A stretch of 64,000 nt of DNA from NCBI RefSeq assembly GCF_014200015.1, contig NZ_JACHOT010000001.1:124001-188000 (forward strand), written 5' to 3'. The notes beneath the pieces are model-generated. The model made no database searches and had not been told where the DNA came from. It saw nothing but the letters and a program-made list of their open reading frames with translations. This DNA is from Aminobacter niigataensis (lineage in GTDB: Bacteria; Pseudomonadota; Alphaproteobacteria; Rhizobiales; Rhizobiaceae). Shown piece by piece: positions 25,408-37,308 of this stretch (within the stretch, counting starts at the first letter, position 1; each line of letters begins with the position of its first letter). The translations under genes and the position numbers were made by a program.

Positions 25408-25791
25408 TCAGGTTCGGTCAGACGGTGCGCTGCGCCGTCCCAGCCGCCCCTTCATCTCCAGCGCCCACGCCCGCCCTTCATCGCCGCCCCAGAGCAGCCA
25501 GGCGACGTAGCCGGCTGAGGGGTTCTGCTCGTTGCCGTAGTTCTTGCCGCGCTTGTCGACCTCGTGGCGGGCGAAGTAGCTGACCAGGCGCTTGATAGTG
25601 TGGGGTGAAAGCTCGGTGCGGGCGACAAGCTCCTCGGCGCGGGCGACGCCGATCTCGGTGCCGCCGCGTCCGAATTGTTTTCTGAGCGCAAGTCCCTTGG
25701 CGGCGTTGTCGGCTACCACCTGTGGCGGGATCAGGCTTGTGCCCGATGCCTCGCGGCGGATCTCGTCGAACGGGTCGTAGGCGATGGGCAT
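25408..25791 (-). CDS. Small phage-like hypothetical protein
   Basis: The 127-residue product begins MPIAYDPFDEIRREASGTSLIPP after AGGA and contains ARAEELVARTELSPHTIKRLVSYFARHEVDKRGKNYGNEQNPSAGYVAWLLWGGDEGRAWA. The last segment resembles a motif I recall from phage structural or protease-associated proteins; I cannot name the family firmly. It is convergent with the XRE-ImmA gene, with only 16 bases between stops, and its GC-rich codons contrast with that neighbour. It may be a prophage remnant next to which the module was inserted. Confidence 0.7.
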   Translation of the reverse strand: MPIAYDPFDEIRREASGTSLIPPQVVADNAAKGLALRKQFGRGGTEIGVARAEELVARTELSPHTIKRLVSYFARHEVDKRGKNYGNEQNPSAGYVAWLLWGGDEGRAWALEMKGRLGRRSAPSDRT

Positions 25792-26119
25792 GCGGCGATT
25801 CCTGCGTTTGGGGCAGGGTAGCCGGATGGGAGTGGGATGGGGAGAGTGGGGCGCGTGGTGGCAACTGCCTCTATACGCAAATAGGGGGGCACTAGGTCGC
25901 AAAGATCACAAAAAGCAACGTATCTAATTGAATTGATTGAGAAAATCGCGTCCGTAAGGATGTATCAAGACGTTTGCCAGGTTTAACTGCGAGCCCAGTA
26001 CGTGTCTTCAGTGGCTTTGTCCGGATATCTCTACAAGCGGTCATCCTGTTCGGACAGCGGGTGACTTGTAGGGCATCAATAAGTTAGCGTTGTGCTTTCC
26101 GCGTCTGAGGATGATGCCG

Positions 26120-26629
26120 ATGCCAACTTTGGTCGAACTCGTTCCTTATGATCCGAATTGGGCGAAGCACTTTTCCGATGCTGAAGCGGTGTTAAGAGCA
26201 ACGCTCGGCTCCAGCGTTGTGGCTATTGACCACGTTGGAAGTACTGCGATTCCAGGCATCCCCGCCAAGCCTATCATTGATATCGACGTCACATTGTCGA
26301 GTTTGTCAGCAATTCCCCGTGGCAGCGCGGGCTTGGTCAATGCGGGATATGAGCCTCGGGGAAATCGGTACGACGATGACGTTTGGGCGTTCTTGTTGAA
26401 AAGCTCGGCCCCTCAACTTCGAGTCTATCTTTGTCCCGAGGGAAATCGCACTCATGAACGCCGGTTGGTGTTTCGCGAATACCTCCGCCACCACGATGAT
26501 GCTGCGAAGGAGTATTCATTCTTGAAGAGGCGGCTTGCTGCACAGTTTCCATATGATGGAGATCGTTACACCTCAGAAAAAAGCCAGTTTGTTCAGGGGA
26601 TAGTAGAGATAGCGCTGGGATACGTTTGA
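26120..26629 (+). CDS. GrpB-family (UPF0157) nucleotidyltransferase-like protein
   Basis: The 169-residue protein starts MPTLVELVPYDPNWAKHF, the standard GrpB opening, and has IDHVGSTAIPGIPAKPIIDIDV, a GSTA-containing motif of the nucleotidyltransferase fold with the downstream acidic pair DID. RTHERRLVFREYLRHHDDAAKEYSFLKRRLA is also conserved. Several in-frame starts exist (26111, 26114, 26120); 26120 has TGAGG nine bases upstream. Composition is AT-rich like the nearby module, suggesting recent acquisition. The biochemical role of the family is not established. Confidence 0.88.
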   Translation: MPTLVELVPYDPNWAKHFSDAEAVLRATLGSSVVAIDHVGSTAIPGIPAKPIIDIDVTLSSLSAIPRGSAGLVNAGYEPRGNRYDDDVWAFLLKSSAPQLRVYLCPEGNRTHERRLVFREYLRHHDDAAKEYSFLKRRLAAQFPYDGDRYTSEKSQFVQGIVEIALGYV

Positions 26630-26925
26630 TGACTTTGGTTGACAGCAGAAGATGCGCTTGCCTCTTGCAATGCTCTGCCTTTCTGTTGGTTTTCGATGGT
26701 CCGAGGCTCCGTTTTCACCGGAACCAAGGTAGTCGCGATGCGATCATAGGTCTGGTGATTTTTGCTACCGAATGCCGCAAATAGGCGCGGTGATCCGCTG
26801 CGCTCGCGGAATACCCCCACCCTCAATCCCTCCCCACAAGGGGGAGGGAGGTCTAATCGCGCTATTCGGCCCATGTGATGGAGGGCAAGGGCAGTGAACT
26901 TATCGGCGCTGTGAGAAGCGCCAGT
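26630..26925. repeat. Intergenic region with a partial mosaic repeat
   Basis: No gene is seen. From about 26784 to 26852 the sequence GATCCGCTGCGCTCGCGG and CTCCCCACAAGGGGGAGGGA reproduces the hairpin-forming ends of the family of repeats at 22796 and 46915, but the middle block is missing. It is probably a decayed or terminal fragment. Confidence 0.45.
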
Positions 26926-27300
26926 TCACTTCGAGGCGTAGATGGCGCACTTGCCCGTGGTCTTCATCTTGTACGTCTTGCCGACCGAGTTGCAGCGCTC
27001 CAGCGCCTGCTTTTCGGCGGCCGCCTGGGACGGTGCGTTGAGGGAGGCGCCGCAGTAGAAGGCTTCGACGGCGCCTAGGTGCGTCTGCGCGTAGGCCGAG
27101 TGGCCGGATGCGGCGACATATTTCTTGTAGCCGTCCTTGCAGGGGCCCGTCGTCTGTCCAAACTGCAGCGGATAGCGCTTGTTGCCTGCCTCGCCGGCCA
27201 GCGAACCCTTGTCCTTGGCCATCGCCGCGCCGGGCACGGCCGCGACCAACAGTCCCGCCAGCACCGATGCCAGTGCCAGCCGCATAGTGTTCAGCTTCAT
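26926..27300 (-). CDS. Small exported protein with DUF4189-like tail
   Basis: The 124-residue product has a signal peptide (MKLNTMRLALASVLAGLLVAAVPGAAMA) and a mature part with three cysteines (TGPCKDG, EAFYCGAS, LERCNSVG) plus TGKCAIYASK. The repeat-like AAAEKQALERCN...CAIY segment resembles the DUF4189 family. ATG at 27300 has GGGGAG nine bases upstream. It is likely periplasmic; function unknown. Confidence 0.75.
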   Translation of the reverse strand: MKLNTMRLALASVLAGLLVAAVPGAAMAKDKGSLAGEAGNKRYPLQFGQTTGPCKDGYKKYVAASGHSAYAQTHLGAVEAFYCGASLNAPSQAAAEKQALERCNSVGKTYKMKTTGKCAIYASK

Positions 27301-27684
27301 TCTCAAATACTCCCCACCCGATCGTGAAGAGTTACCTGCAATCTATGCGGGTGAAAAGGTGGAGGTGAAGAAATATCGAAGTACCGCGAAAAGAAGGCGG
27401 TCTTGTTTTAGCTTCTGCTTGCGCATTGATGCTCGGTTTCAAGCCGCGCGTCTGAGCCGGCTAGTGGCTTTGCTGGGGCTGTTCCGGCGTGTGCCGGCGA
27501 GCTGAACGGCGGGGGGCGGATGGAGCTGAGCGCAAAAGCGGGGGGAGGTCGCGATCCTTTGCACCTCCCTCTGGCCTACCGGCGTTCGATGCTAGAAAAG
27601 CCAAGCAATTGGCTTTTCTTCCGCCATGCGGACCGCATCTCACCCCCCACAAGGGGGGTGATCAGCAGTTTTGGTGTAGCGCGG
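27301..27684. repeat. Intergenic region with a repeat fragment
   Basis: No gene is seen. From about 27594 to 27660 the sequence AAAAGCCAAGCAATTGGCTTTTC followed by CTCACCCCCCACAAGGGGGG is a clear relative of the right-hand part of the repeats at 22796 and 46915. The AAAAGCCAA/TTGGCTTTT stem and the CCCCC...GGGGG stem could form hairpins just beyond the carB stop and may act as its 3' end. Confidence 0.5.
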
Positions 27685-31170
<3,486 letters not shown>

Positions 31171-31413
31171 GGCGTGCGTCCGTCAGTAGGCCTGCGCGAA
31201 GAACCGGGACGGGGCAATGCCCGGGCCGGTGCGCAAGTGAGATTCAAGTATCAGGCTAGGCGCGCCTTATAGGGGAAGGACGGGGAGGGGGGAACCCCGA
31301 AAATAGCATTTAAGCCATTGTAGACAGGCAAGAATGACTCCGGTGCGCGCGGTTCGTCGTGCGAGGGCGCTTCGAGGTGCGGCCGGTGCGTGTCCGCTTC
31401 GAACTTTGGAGGT

Positions 31414-31755
31414 TCAGCTATCTTCCCTGAGCCGCTCCAACTGGGGCAGGCCGCGGGCGGCGGTGACGATCGAATCGAGCAGGCCGGGGAAGCGGCTGTC
31501 GAGGTCGTCGCGGCGCAGCGAGATCAGCCGGCTGGTGCCGGAAACCTCGGTGCGGGTGATACCGGCCTCGCGCAGCTTGGCGAGGTGGTAGCTGAGATTG
31601 GTCTTGGAGCCGAAATCGAGGAACTGGCCGCAGCTCATCGCCACGCCTTCGTTGCGGGCGAGATAGCCGACGATGGCGAGCCGGGTCTGGTCGCCGAGCA
31701 CGGCAAGCACGTTGGCGAGGCTGATCTGGTCGGGATTGGGGTGCGGCAATGACAT
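31414..31755 (-). CDS. ArsR-type helix-turn-helix regulator
   Basis: The 113-residue protein starts MSLPHPNPDQISLANVLAVLGDQTRLAIVGYLARNEG and has a winged HTH with KTNLSYHLAKLREAGITRTEVSGTSRLISLRRDDLDSRFPGLLD. The HLAKLREAG recognition helix and GTSRLISLR wing are classic for ArsR-family members. It is divergent from an MFS exporter and a perfect dyad sits between them, so it probably represses that exporter. No CxCxxC metal-sensing motif is seen, so it may respond to an organic compound. Confidence 0.88.
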   Translation of the reverse strand: MSLPHPNPDQISLANVLAVLGDQTRLAIVGYLARNEGVAMSCGQFLDFGSKTNLSYHLAKLREAGITRTEVSGTSRLISLRRDDLDSRFPGLLDSIVTAARGLPQLERLREDS

Positions 31756-31868
31756 GGTTCGAAGGTAGCGGCGCTGTCCGGTCGGTTCAAGGTTTGCGCG
31801 GCCTGCCGACACCACGATGGCAGGAGCGCGTTCGAAGCAGATTGACATGACGCAGCGACAAGTTCAAT

Positions 31869-31888
31869 AGTTCAACATATTTTGAACT
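31869..31888. promoter_or_regulatory. Candidate ArsR-family operator
   Basis: AGTTCAA and TTGAACT form a perfect inverted repeat with a six-base spacer, 12 bp before the MFS gene start. A further half-site AGTTCAA begins at 31861. Binding there would block transcription of the exporter gene. Confidence 0.65.
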
Positions 31889-31900
31889 AAGGACAGCGTC

Positions 31901-33073
31901 ATGGACAAGCGCCTTATCTGGCTGGCGGTCGGCTCGTTTGCGATGAGCACAGTCGGCTTCGTGTTCTCCAGCCTTCTGCCGGCGATCGCCGGCGACGCCC
32001 ATGTCTCGGTGCCCTTCGCAGGTTACCTGATCATGGCGTTTTCGCTTGCCTATGCCGTCGGCGCTCCCGTCCTGTCGGCGCTGGCAGGCGAGATCGACCG
32101 CCGCCGCGTGCTGGCGGCAACGATGCTGGTGTTCGTCGCCGGCAACATCATTGCGGCGACGAGTTCGTCCTTCGGCGGGCTGCTGGTGGCACAGATCGTG
32201 ATGGGCATGGCGGCCGGGCTCTATGCGGCCACCGCGCAGGCGACCGCGGTGTCGCTGGCCGGGCCCGAACATCGGGCGCGCGCCATTGCCGTCGTCGTCG
32301 GCGGCACGACGTTTGCGGTGGCGCTCGGCGCGCCGGTAGGCTCGCTGATCGCGACGATGTGGGGCTGGCGCGGCACCTTCGTGGCGATTGCGCTGCTCAG
32401 CATATCCTGTGCGGCGATCCTGTGGGTGCGGTTGCCCAGGGGTTCGCGCGGCATCAAGCTGACGCTGGGCGAGCGCTTCACGGCCATCGCGAGGCCCGGC
32501 ATCCTGCCGTCGTTGCTGGTGACGCTGCTTTATCTCGCCGGTGGTTTCACCGTCATTTCCTATATCGCGCCGCTGGCGCTGGAGGGGGCGGGGCTGCCGG
32601 CCATCGCCCTGCCGGGCATGCTGCTGGCCTTCGGCGCGGGTGCGGTCATCGGTAATTTGTCGAGCGGCTACCTCGCCGACCGGATCGGGGCGACGCGCAT
32701 GGTGGTGCTGTCGCTCTTGATGTCGTCGGGCTTCTGCCTGGCGATCGCGCTGACGCTGAAGCTGTTGCCGCATCACATCGCCGGGCCGGTGCTGATCGGC
32801 CTGATGGTGCCGTGGGGTATCATCGGCTGGGCCTTCCCGCCGGCGCAGGCGAGCCGCATCGTCGGTTTCGCACCCGAGCTCGCGCATCTGACGCTGTCGC
32901 TCAACGCTTCGGCGCTCTATTTCGGCATCGCCTTCGGCACCGTCATCGGCGGGCGGGTGCTGGAATTCGCCACGCCTTCGGATCTCGGTCTTGTCGCGGC
33001 GGCCTTCCCGCTGGTGGCGCTGGCCGTGCTGGCACTGTCGCGCCGTTCGGCTCGGCTAGCGGTGGCACGGTGA
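31901..33073 (+). CDS. MFS transporter (DHA1-type drug/metabolite exporter)
   Basis: The 390-residue inner-membrane protein has 12 hydrophobic segments and the typical AGEIDRRRVLAATMLVFVAGN (motif A: G-x3-D-R-x-G/R-R) loop after helix 2. ATAQATAVSLAGPEHRARAIAVV also recalls AraJ/DHA1-type exporters. It starts 12 bp after a dyad operator and is divergent from an ArsR-type regulator. The substrate is not deducible. A methyltransferase gene follows 75 bases later. Confidence 0.88.
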   Translation: MDKRLIWLAVGSFAMSTVGFVFSSLLPAIAGDAHVSVPFAGYLIMAFSLAYAVGAPVLSALAGEIDRRRVLAATMLVFVAGNIIAATSSSFGGLLVAQIVMGMAAGLYAATAQATAVSLAGPEHRARAIAVVVGGTTFAVALGAPVGSLIATMWGWRGTFVAIALLSISCAAILWVRLPRGSRGIKLTLGERFTAIARPGILPSLLVTLLYLAGGFTVISYIAPLALEGAGLPAIALPGMLLAFGAGAVIGNLSSGYLADRIGATRMVVLSLLMSSGFCLAIALTLKLLPHHIAGPVLIGLMVPWGIIGWAFPPAQASRIVGFAPELAHLTLSLNASALYFGIAFGTVIGGRVLEFATPSDLGLVAAAFPLVALAVLALSRRSARLAVAR

Positions 33074-33148
33074 TTTGCGCGCCGGTGGCCATGGGTGCTC
33101 GCCGTCTTGGATGGCATAAGCGCTGCCTTCTAAGCGAGCGAGGCAGCG

Positions 33149-33898
33149 ATGAAACAGGACGAGAGACACTGGACCGGCGTGGCCGAGCAATGGATCGCGT
33201 GGGCCCGCGCGCCCGGCCATGACGCCTTCTGGGCCTATCGCAAGGGACTCGTGGATTTCATCGGCAAGGGATCTGGCCGCGCGCTGGAGGTTGGTTGCGG
33301 CGAGGGCCGCGTGTCGCGCGAACTCAAGGCGCTCGGCTACCATGTGACTGCGACCGATGCCGTCGCCGCCATGGTGGAAGCGGCCCGTGAGGCCAAGTCG
33401 GCCGACGACTATCGTGTCGCCGGTGTCGGCGACCTGCCTTTCGAGGACGGCTCGTTCGACCTGGTGATGGCCTACAACGTGCTGATGGACGTCCAGGACG
33501 TGCCGGCAGCGGCGCGCGAAATCCGCCGCGTCTTGAAGCCGGGCGGGACGCTGTTTGTTTCGCTGGTTCACCCGTTCCGCGACCGCGGCCGCTTTGCCGG
33601 GCGTGAGGCGGACGCGCCGTTCGTCATCGACGGCAGCTATTACGGCCGGGAGTATTTCGAGGGCGAGGAGCAGCGTGACGGCCTGACGATGCAGTTTGCC
33701 GGCTGGTCGCAGCCGCTCGAAGACTACATGGCAGCGTTCGAGGCTGCGGGACTGGCAATCACGGCGCTGCGTGAGCCCACTCCCGACACAGCTGATACAG
33801 ACCAATTGCGCCAGTGGTCGCGCATCCCGCTGTTCCTGTGGCTTAAGGCGCGCATCCTGGCCCGAGGTCGCAATGGTCGCCTGACACCGGTCCGTTAA
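33149..33898 (+). CDS. SAM-dependent class I methyltransferase
   Basis: The 249-residue protein has motif I ALEVGCGEGRVSRELKALGY for S-adenosylmethionine binding, TATDAVAAMVEAAREA (motif II) and FDLVMAYNVLMDVQDV (post-motif II), followed by VLKPGGTLFVSLVHP. These define a UbiE/COQ5-like class I methyltransferase. A ribosome-binding sequence (GAGGCAGCG) lies ahead of the ATG. Substrate is unknown. The adenylation-carrier-acyltransferase gene follows on the same strand after 118 bases. Confidence 0.88.
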   Translation: MKQDERHWTGVAEQWIAWARAPGHDAFWAYRKGLVDFIGKGSGRALEVGCGEGRVSRELKALGYHVTATDAVAAMVEAAREAKSADDYRVAGVGDLPFEDGSFDLVMAYNVLMDVQDVPAAAREIRRVLKPGGTLFVSLVHPFRDRGRFAGREADAPFVIDGSYYGREYFEGEEQRDGLTMQFAGWSQPLEDYMAAFEAAGLAITALREPTPDTADTDQLRQWSRIPLFLWLKARILARGRNGRLTPVR

Positions 33899-34016
33899 GG
33901 GCGGTCAGCCGGCACATATTAGAGGTCTCGCATTTTCTTGATGCAAATTATCAGGAATAAGGCTATCGGCTCGCGCGTTCAGGTGGCTGCATCGGAAGCG
34001 GCGGGGCGAGCGAAGA

Positions 34017-36578
34017 ATGGAATTCCTGCAGAAACTGGCGACGCATGGCGACCGTGCCGCCCTGATTTTCCCGGGTCGCCCCGCCATCAGCTATGCCGAG
34101 CTGGCACGCTGCGCAGCCGAGATGGCCGCAAGTTTCGGCAACGGCCGGAAACTGGTGGCCATCGAGGCGGCGAACTCCGAACACGCCATCACAGCCTATC
34201 TCGCGGCACGCGCCGGGGACCATGCCGTGGCGCTGCTGGCGCCGGGTGATGCCAGGGCCTTTGCCGACTTCGAAGAAGACTTCCGCCCCCACGCGAGCGT
34301 GCGGCTGTTCGACGGGCGCTGGCGCGTGGTCGAGCACGAGGGGGCAGGAGAGGCATTGCACGGGGACCTCGCCGTGCTGCTGGCGACGTCGGGCAGCACC
34401 GGCAAGAGCCGCTTCGTCAGGCTGTCGCGCAAGAACATCGACAGCAATGCCGACGCTATCGCTTCTTATCTGGGGCTAGCGGCGGACGACCGGGCGGCAC
34501 TGCTCCTGCCGTTCCACTATTCCTATGGCCTGTCGGTGCTCAACTCGCACCTGGCTGTCGGTGCCAGCGTGTTCGTCTCGGCCAAGGGCGTGGCGGACAA
34601 GGGATTTGCCGACGACCTGCGCGCGGCCGAGGCGACCAACATCAGCGGCGTGCCCTATTCCTACGAACTGATGGAAAAGACCGGGTTCCAGCCCGAGGAA
34701 CTGCCGTCGCTGCGTTTCATGACAGTGGCGGGCGGGCGCATTCCCGCCGGGCTTGCCGACACTTTTCGGCGCAAGCTCGAGCAAGACGGCCGCCGCCTTT
34801 TTCTGATGTACGGCCAGACGGAAGCGACTGCCCGGATCGCCTATGTGCCGCCGGAGGCGCTTGCGGCGAACCCCGACAGCATAGGCATTGCCATTCCGGG
34901 TGGCGAACTGATGCTGGTCGGCGACGATGGCGCGCAGATCGAGGCATCGGGTGCTGCGGGCGAACTCGTCTATCGCGGCCCGAACGTGATGATGGGCTAT
35001 GCCGAGAGCCGGGCCGATCTGGCGCGCGGTGACGAGGTCGAGGAACTGCGCACCGGCGATGTCGCCGAACGCTGTGAGAACGGCTTCTTCCGCGTCGTCG
35101 GGCGGCTCAAGCGCATGTCGAAGATCGCCGGCCTCAGGATCAGCCACGAGGCGGTGGAGCATGCGCTGGCGCAGCGTGGCATCGTGGCGGCTGTGACGGG
35201 CTGTGACCGGCGGCTGGTGGCGGCCTATTCTTCCGGCGAGGCGCCCGAGGACGTCTGCAAGCTGATGATCGCGGCGAGCGGCCTGACGCCGCTGCATGTC
35301 GAGGCGGTGGCGGTGGAAGCCCTGCCGCGGCTGGCATCGGGCAAGGTCGACTATCCGGCGGTGGCGCAGCGCGCACGACAGGCGGGGAAAACCGACCCCG
35401 GCATTGTCGAGGCGTTCAGCCGGGCCTTCTATCCGCGCAAGGTGACGCCGGCCGACAGCTTCGAGGCGCTGGGCGGCGACTCGCTGTTGTTCGTGCAGCT
35501 GTCGCTGACGCTCGAGCGCAAGCTGGGACGTATCCCCGAGGAATGGGAGAAGATGCCTGTGGGCACGCTGGCAAGGCTCGGGCGCCAGACCAGCGGTTTG
35601 CGCGTGGTCGATTCCGATCTCCTGATGCGGGCAATGGCGATCCTGCTCGTCGTGCTCCACCATGCCACGCTGTGGCCCATCCCCGGCGGGGCTGCGGCGC
35701 TGGTGATGCTGGTCGGCTACGGGCTGGCGCGTTTCCATGGCGCAGCCCTGATGCGCGGGGAGACGACGCGGCTGCTCAGGACGCTGGCCGCAAACCTGGC
35801 CGTCTATGCGCCGATCGTCGCCACATATTCGATCGCGCGCGGCGAGATGCTGTGGCCGTCGGTCTTCCTGGTCGGCAATCTCGGCATTTTCGATCCCAAG
35901 CACATGCTGCCCCATCTCTACTGGTTCGTGGAGGCCTACGCGCAGGTCATGCTGATCGTCGCCGGGCTGTTCTCGCTGCCGGCTGTGCGACGGCGGGTGG
36001 CCAAGAATCCCTTCGGCGTCGGCATGGCGGCGCTCGTCGTGGCGGTGGCGATCAAGTTCCTGGCGCCCAAGGTCTGGGCGGTCGGGGCGGTGCAGATCTT
36101 CACCGTGTCGGACGTGTTCTATCTCGCTGCCTTCGGCTGGTGCGTGTTCCACGCCCGAACAGCGCGGCAGCGCCTGCTGGTGCTGGCGGCTGCGACGCTG
36201 GCGTTTCCCGTCATGGCGTATTGGGGCGGCAACTGGACCGGGTCCTGGGTCAAGTTCATGCTGCAACTGGCCTGCGTGACCGTGCTGCTCTACATGCCGC
36301 GCGTGGCCGTGCCGAAGCAACTCGCCGCCGTCGCCCTGCCAGTGGCTGCTGCGGGCTATCACATCTACCTGTTCCATCGCCTGCTGCCGGAGCTGTTGGC
36401 GCCACACGTCAAGCCGCTGATCTCGTGGCCGGTGGCGACCGCGCTGAGCGTGGCAATCGGCATCCTGACGGGGATCGCGGCATTCCATGCCCAAAAGGCG
36501 CTCGCCGCCTGGCTGGCGGACCGACGCAGCCCGCGGGCCGATGCTCCGCTGGGGGCACACGCCGCGCCGGCGGAGTAG
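34017..36578 (+). CDS. Adenylation-carrier-acyltransferase fusion protein
   Basis: An 853-residue three-part protein. Residues 1-455 are an ANL adenylation domain with TSGSTGK (124-130), MYGQTEA (264-270), RTGD (345-348) and the C-terminal lysine in SGKVDY (Lys443). About 460-530 is an acyl/peptidyl carrier domain with GGDSL (phosphopantetheine serine 489). Residues 535 onwards form a polytopic membrane domain beginning MRAMAILLVVLHHATLW, like acyltransferase-3 family (OatA/NodX-type) enzymes. It may activate an acid, load it on its own carrier and pass it to an extracytoplasmic acceptor. A SAM methyltransferase lies just upstream. The acid and acceptor are unknown. Confidence 0.87.
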   Translation: MEFLQKLATHGDRAALIFPGRPAISYAELARCAAEMAASFGNGRKLVAIEAANSEHAITAYLAARAGDHAVALLAPGDARAFADFEEDFRPHASVRLFDGRWRVVEHEGAGEALHGDLAVLLATSGSTGKSRFVRLSRKNIDSNADAIASYLGLAADDRAALLLPFHYSYGLSVLNSHLAVGASVFVSAKGVADKGFADDLRAAEATNISGVPYSYELMEKTGFQPEELPSLRFMTVAGGRIPAGLADTFRRKLEQDGRRLFLMYGQTEATARIAYVPPEALAANPDSIGIAIPGGELMLVGDDGAQIEASGAAGELVYRGPNVMMGYAESRADLARGDEVEELRTGDVAERCENGFFRVVGRLKRMSKIAGLRISHEAVEHALAQRGIVAAVTGCDRRLVAAYSSGEAPEDVCKLMIAASGLTPLHVEAVAVEALPRLASGKVDYPAVAQRARQAGKTDPGIVEAFSRAFYPRKVTPADSFEALGGDSLLFVQLSLTLERKLGRIPEEWEKMPVGTLARLGRQTSGLRVVDSDLLMRAMAILLVVLHHATLWPIPGGAAALVMLVGYGLARFHGAALMRGETTRLLRTLAANLAVYAPIVATYSIARGEMLWPSVFLVGNLGIFDPKHMLPHLYWFVEAYAQVMLIVAGLFSLPAVRRRVAKNPFGVGMAALVVAVAIKFLAPKVWAVGAVQIFTVSDVFYLAAFGWCVFHARTARQRLLVLAAATLAFPVMAYWGGNWTGSWVKFMLQLACVTVLLYMPRVAVPKQLAAVALPVAAAGYHIYLFHRLLPELLAPHVKPLISWPVATALSVAIGILTGIAAFHAQKALAAWLADRRSPRADAPLGAHAAPAE

Positions 36579-36635
36579 CTTTTCCCTTTCCGCATCCTGC
36601 TGCCGCCGCACCCGGTTGACTGCACGGGGCTTGGC

Positions 36636-36663
36636 AATTAATAGATCGACTAGTCTATTAATT
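36636..36663. promoter_or_regulatory. 28-bp TetR operator
   Basis: Arms AATTAATAGA (36636-36645) and TCTATTAATT (36654-36663) are perfectly complementary around eight bases, and an inner GACTAGTC palindrome is also present. The site is 18 bp before the TetR-type gene start, so autorepression of the TetR-DUF418 unit is likely. Confidence 0.75.
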
Positions 36664-36681
36664 AATGAAGCGAGTGAACCG

Positions 36682-37308
36682 ATGCGGAAGGTCGATCCTG
36701 AAAAGCACGCCGCCAGGCGGCAGGCGATCCTCGATGCGGCAAGGACCTGCTTCGCCAGGAAGGGTTTCCACCAGACCAGCACCGCCGAGATCTGCGCGGC
36801 GGTCGGTATGAGCCCGGGCAATCTGTTCCACTATTTCCCCAACAAGCAGGAGATCATCGGCGCGATCGTCGACCAGGAAGGCGAGGAGACGGCGGCATTC
36901 TTCCAGACGTTGGGTGCGCGCGACGACCTCCATGCCGCGCTGCTCGATTTCATGGACCTGGTGCTGGAATTGGCTGCCGATGCCGAGTTCTCGTCTCTGG
37001 CGCTGGAGATCGCCGCCGAAGCGGGGCGGGACCCGGCGATCGCCATGCGCGTGGGCCGCAATGACCGCGAATTGCGCTCGGCGCTGCAAGGCCTGCTGGC
37101 CGAGGCGGCGGCGCGCGGACAGGCCGACGCCACGCTCGACATGGCCGATGCGGCGACCTGGGTGGCGGCGCTGATCGACGGCATCTTCAGCCGCGTCGCG
37201 GTCGATGGCGAGTTCAAGCCCAAGAACCAGCACGCAACGATGCGCGTCCTGCTGGGGCGGTTCCTGCGGCCGCAGGCGGATGCCTCGACCGTGACGGCGG
37301 GGGCATGA
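36682..37308 (+). CDS. TetR-family transcriptional repressor
   Basis: The 208-residue protein starts MRKVDPEKHAARRQAILDAARTCFARKGFHQTSTAEICAAVGMSPGNLFHYFPNKQEIIGAIV, a complete TetR helix-turn-helix. The remaining residues form the helical ligand-binding domain. The frame is open further upstream but the operator lies in that region, so ATG at 36682 is the start. The stop overlaps the start of the DUF418 membrane gene by four bases, indicating coupled translation. The inducing ligand is unknown. Confidence 0.92.
   Translation: MRKVDPEKHAARRQAILDAARTCFARKGFHQTSTAEICAAVGMSPGNLFHYFPNKQEIIGAIVDQEGEETAAFFQTLGARDDLHAALLDFMDLVLELAADAEFSSLALEIAAEAGRDPAIAMRVGRNDRELRSALQGLLAEAAARGQADATLDMADAATWVAALIDGIFSRVAVDGEFKPKNQHATMRVLLGRFLRPQADASTVTAGA

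Noticed and set aside
34476-36821. 781-codon minus-strand frame opposite the fusion gene
   Set aside because: Antisense shadow of the adenylation-carrier-acyltransferase gene, without motifs.
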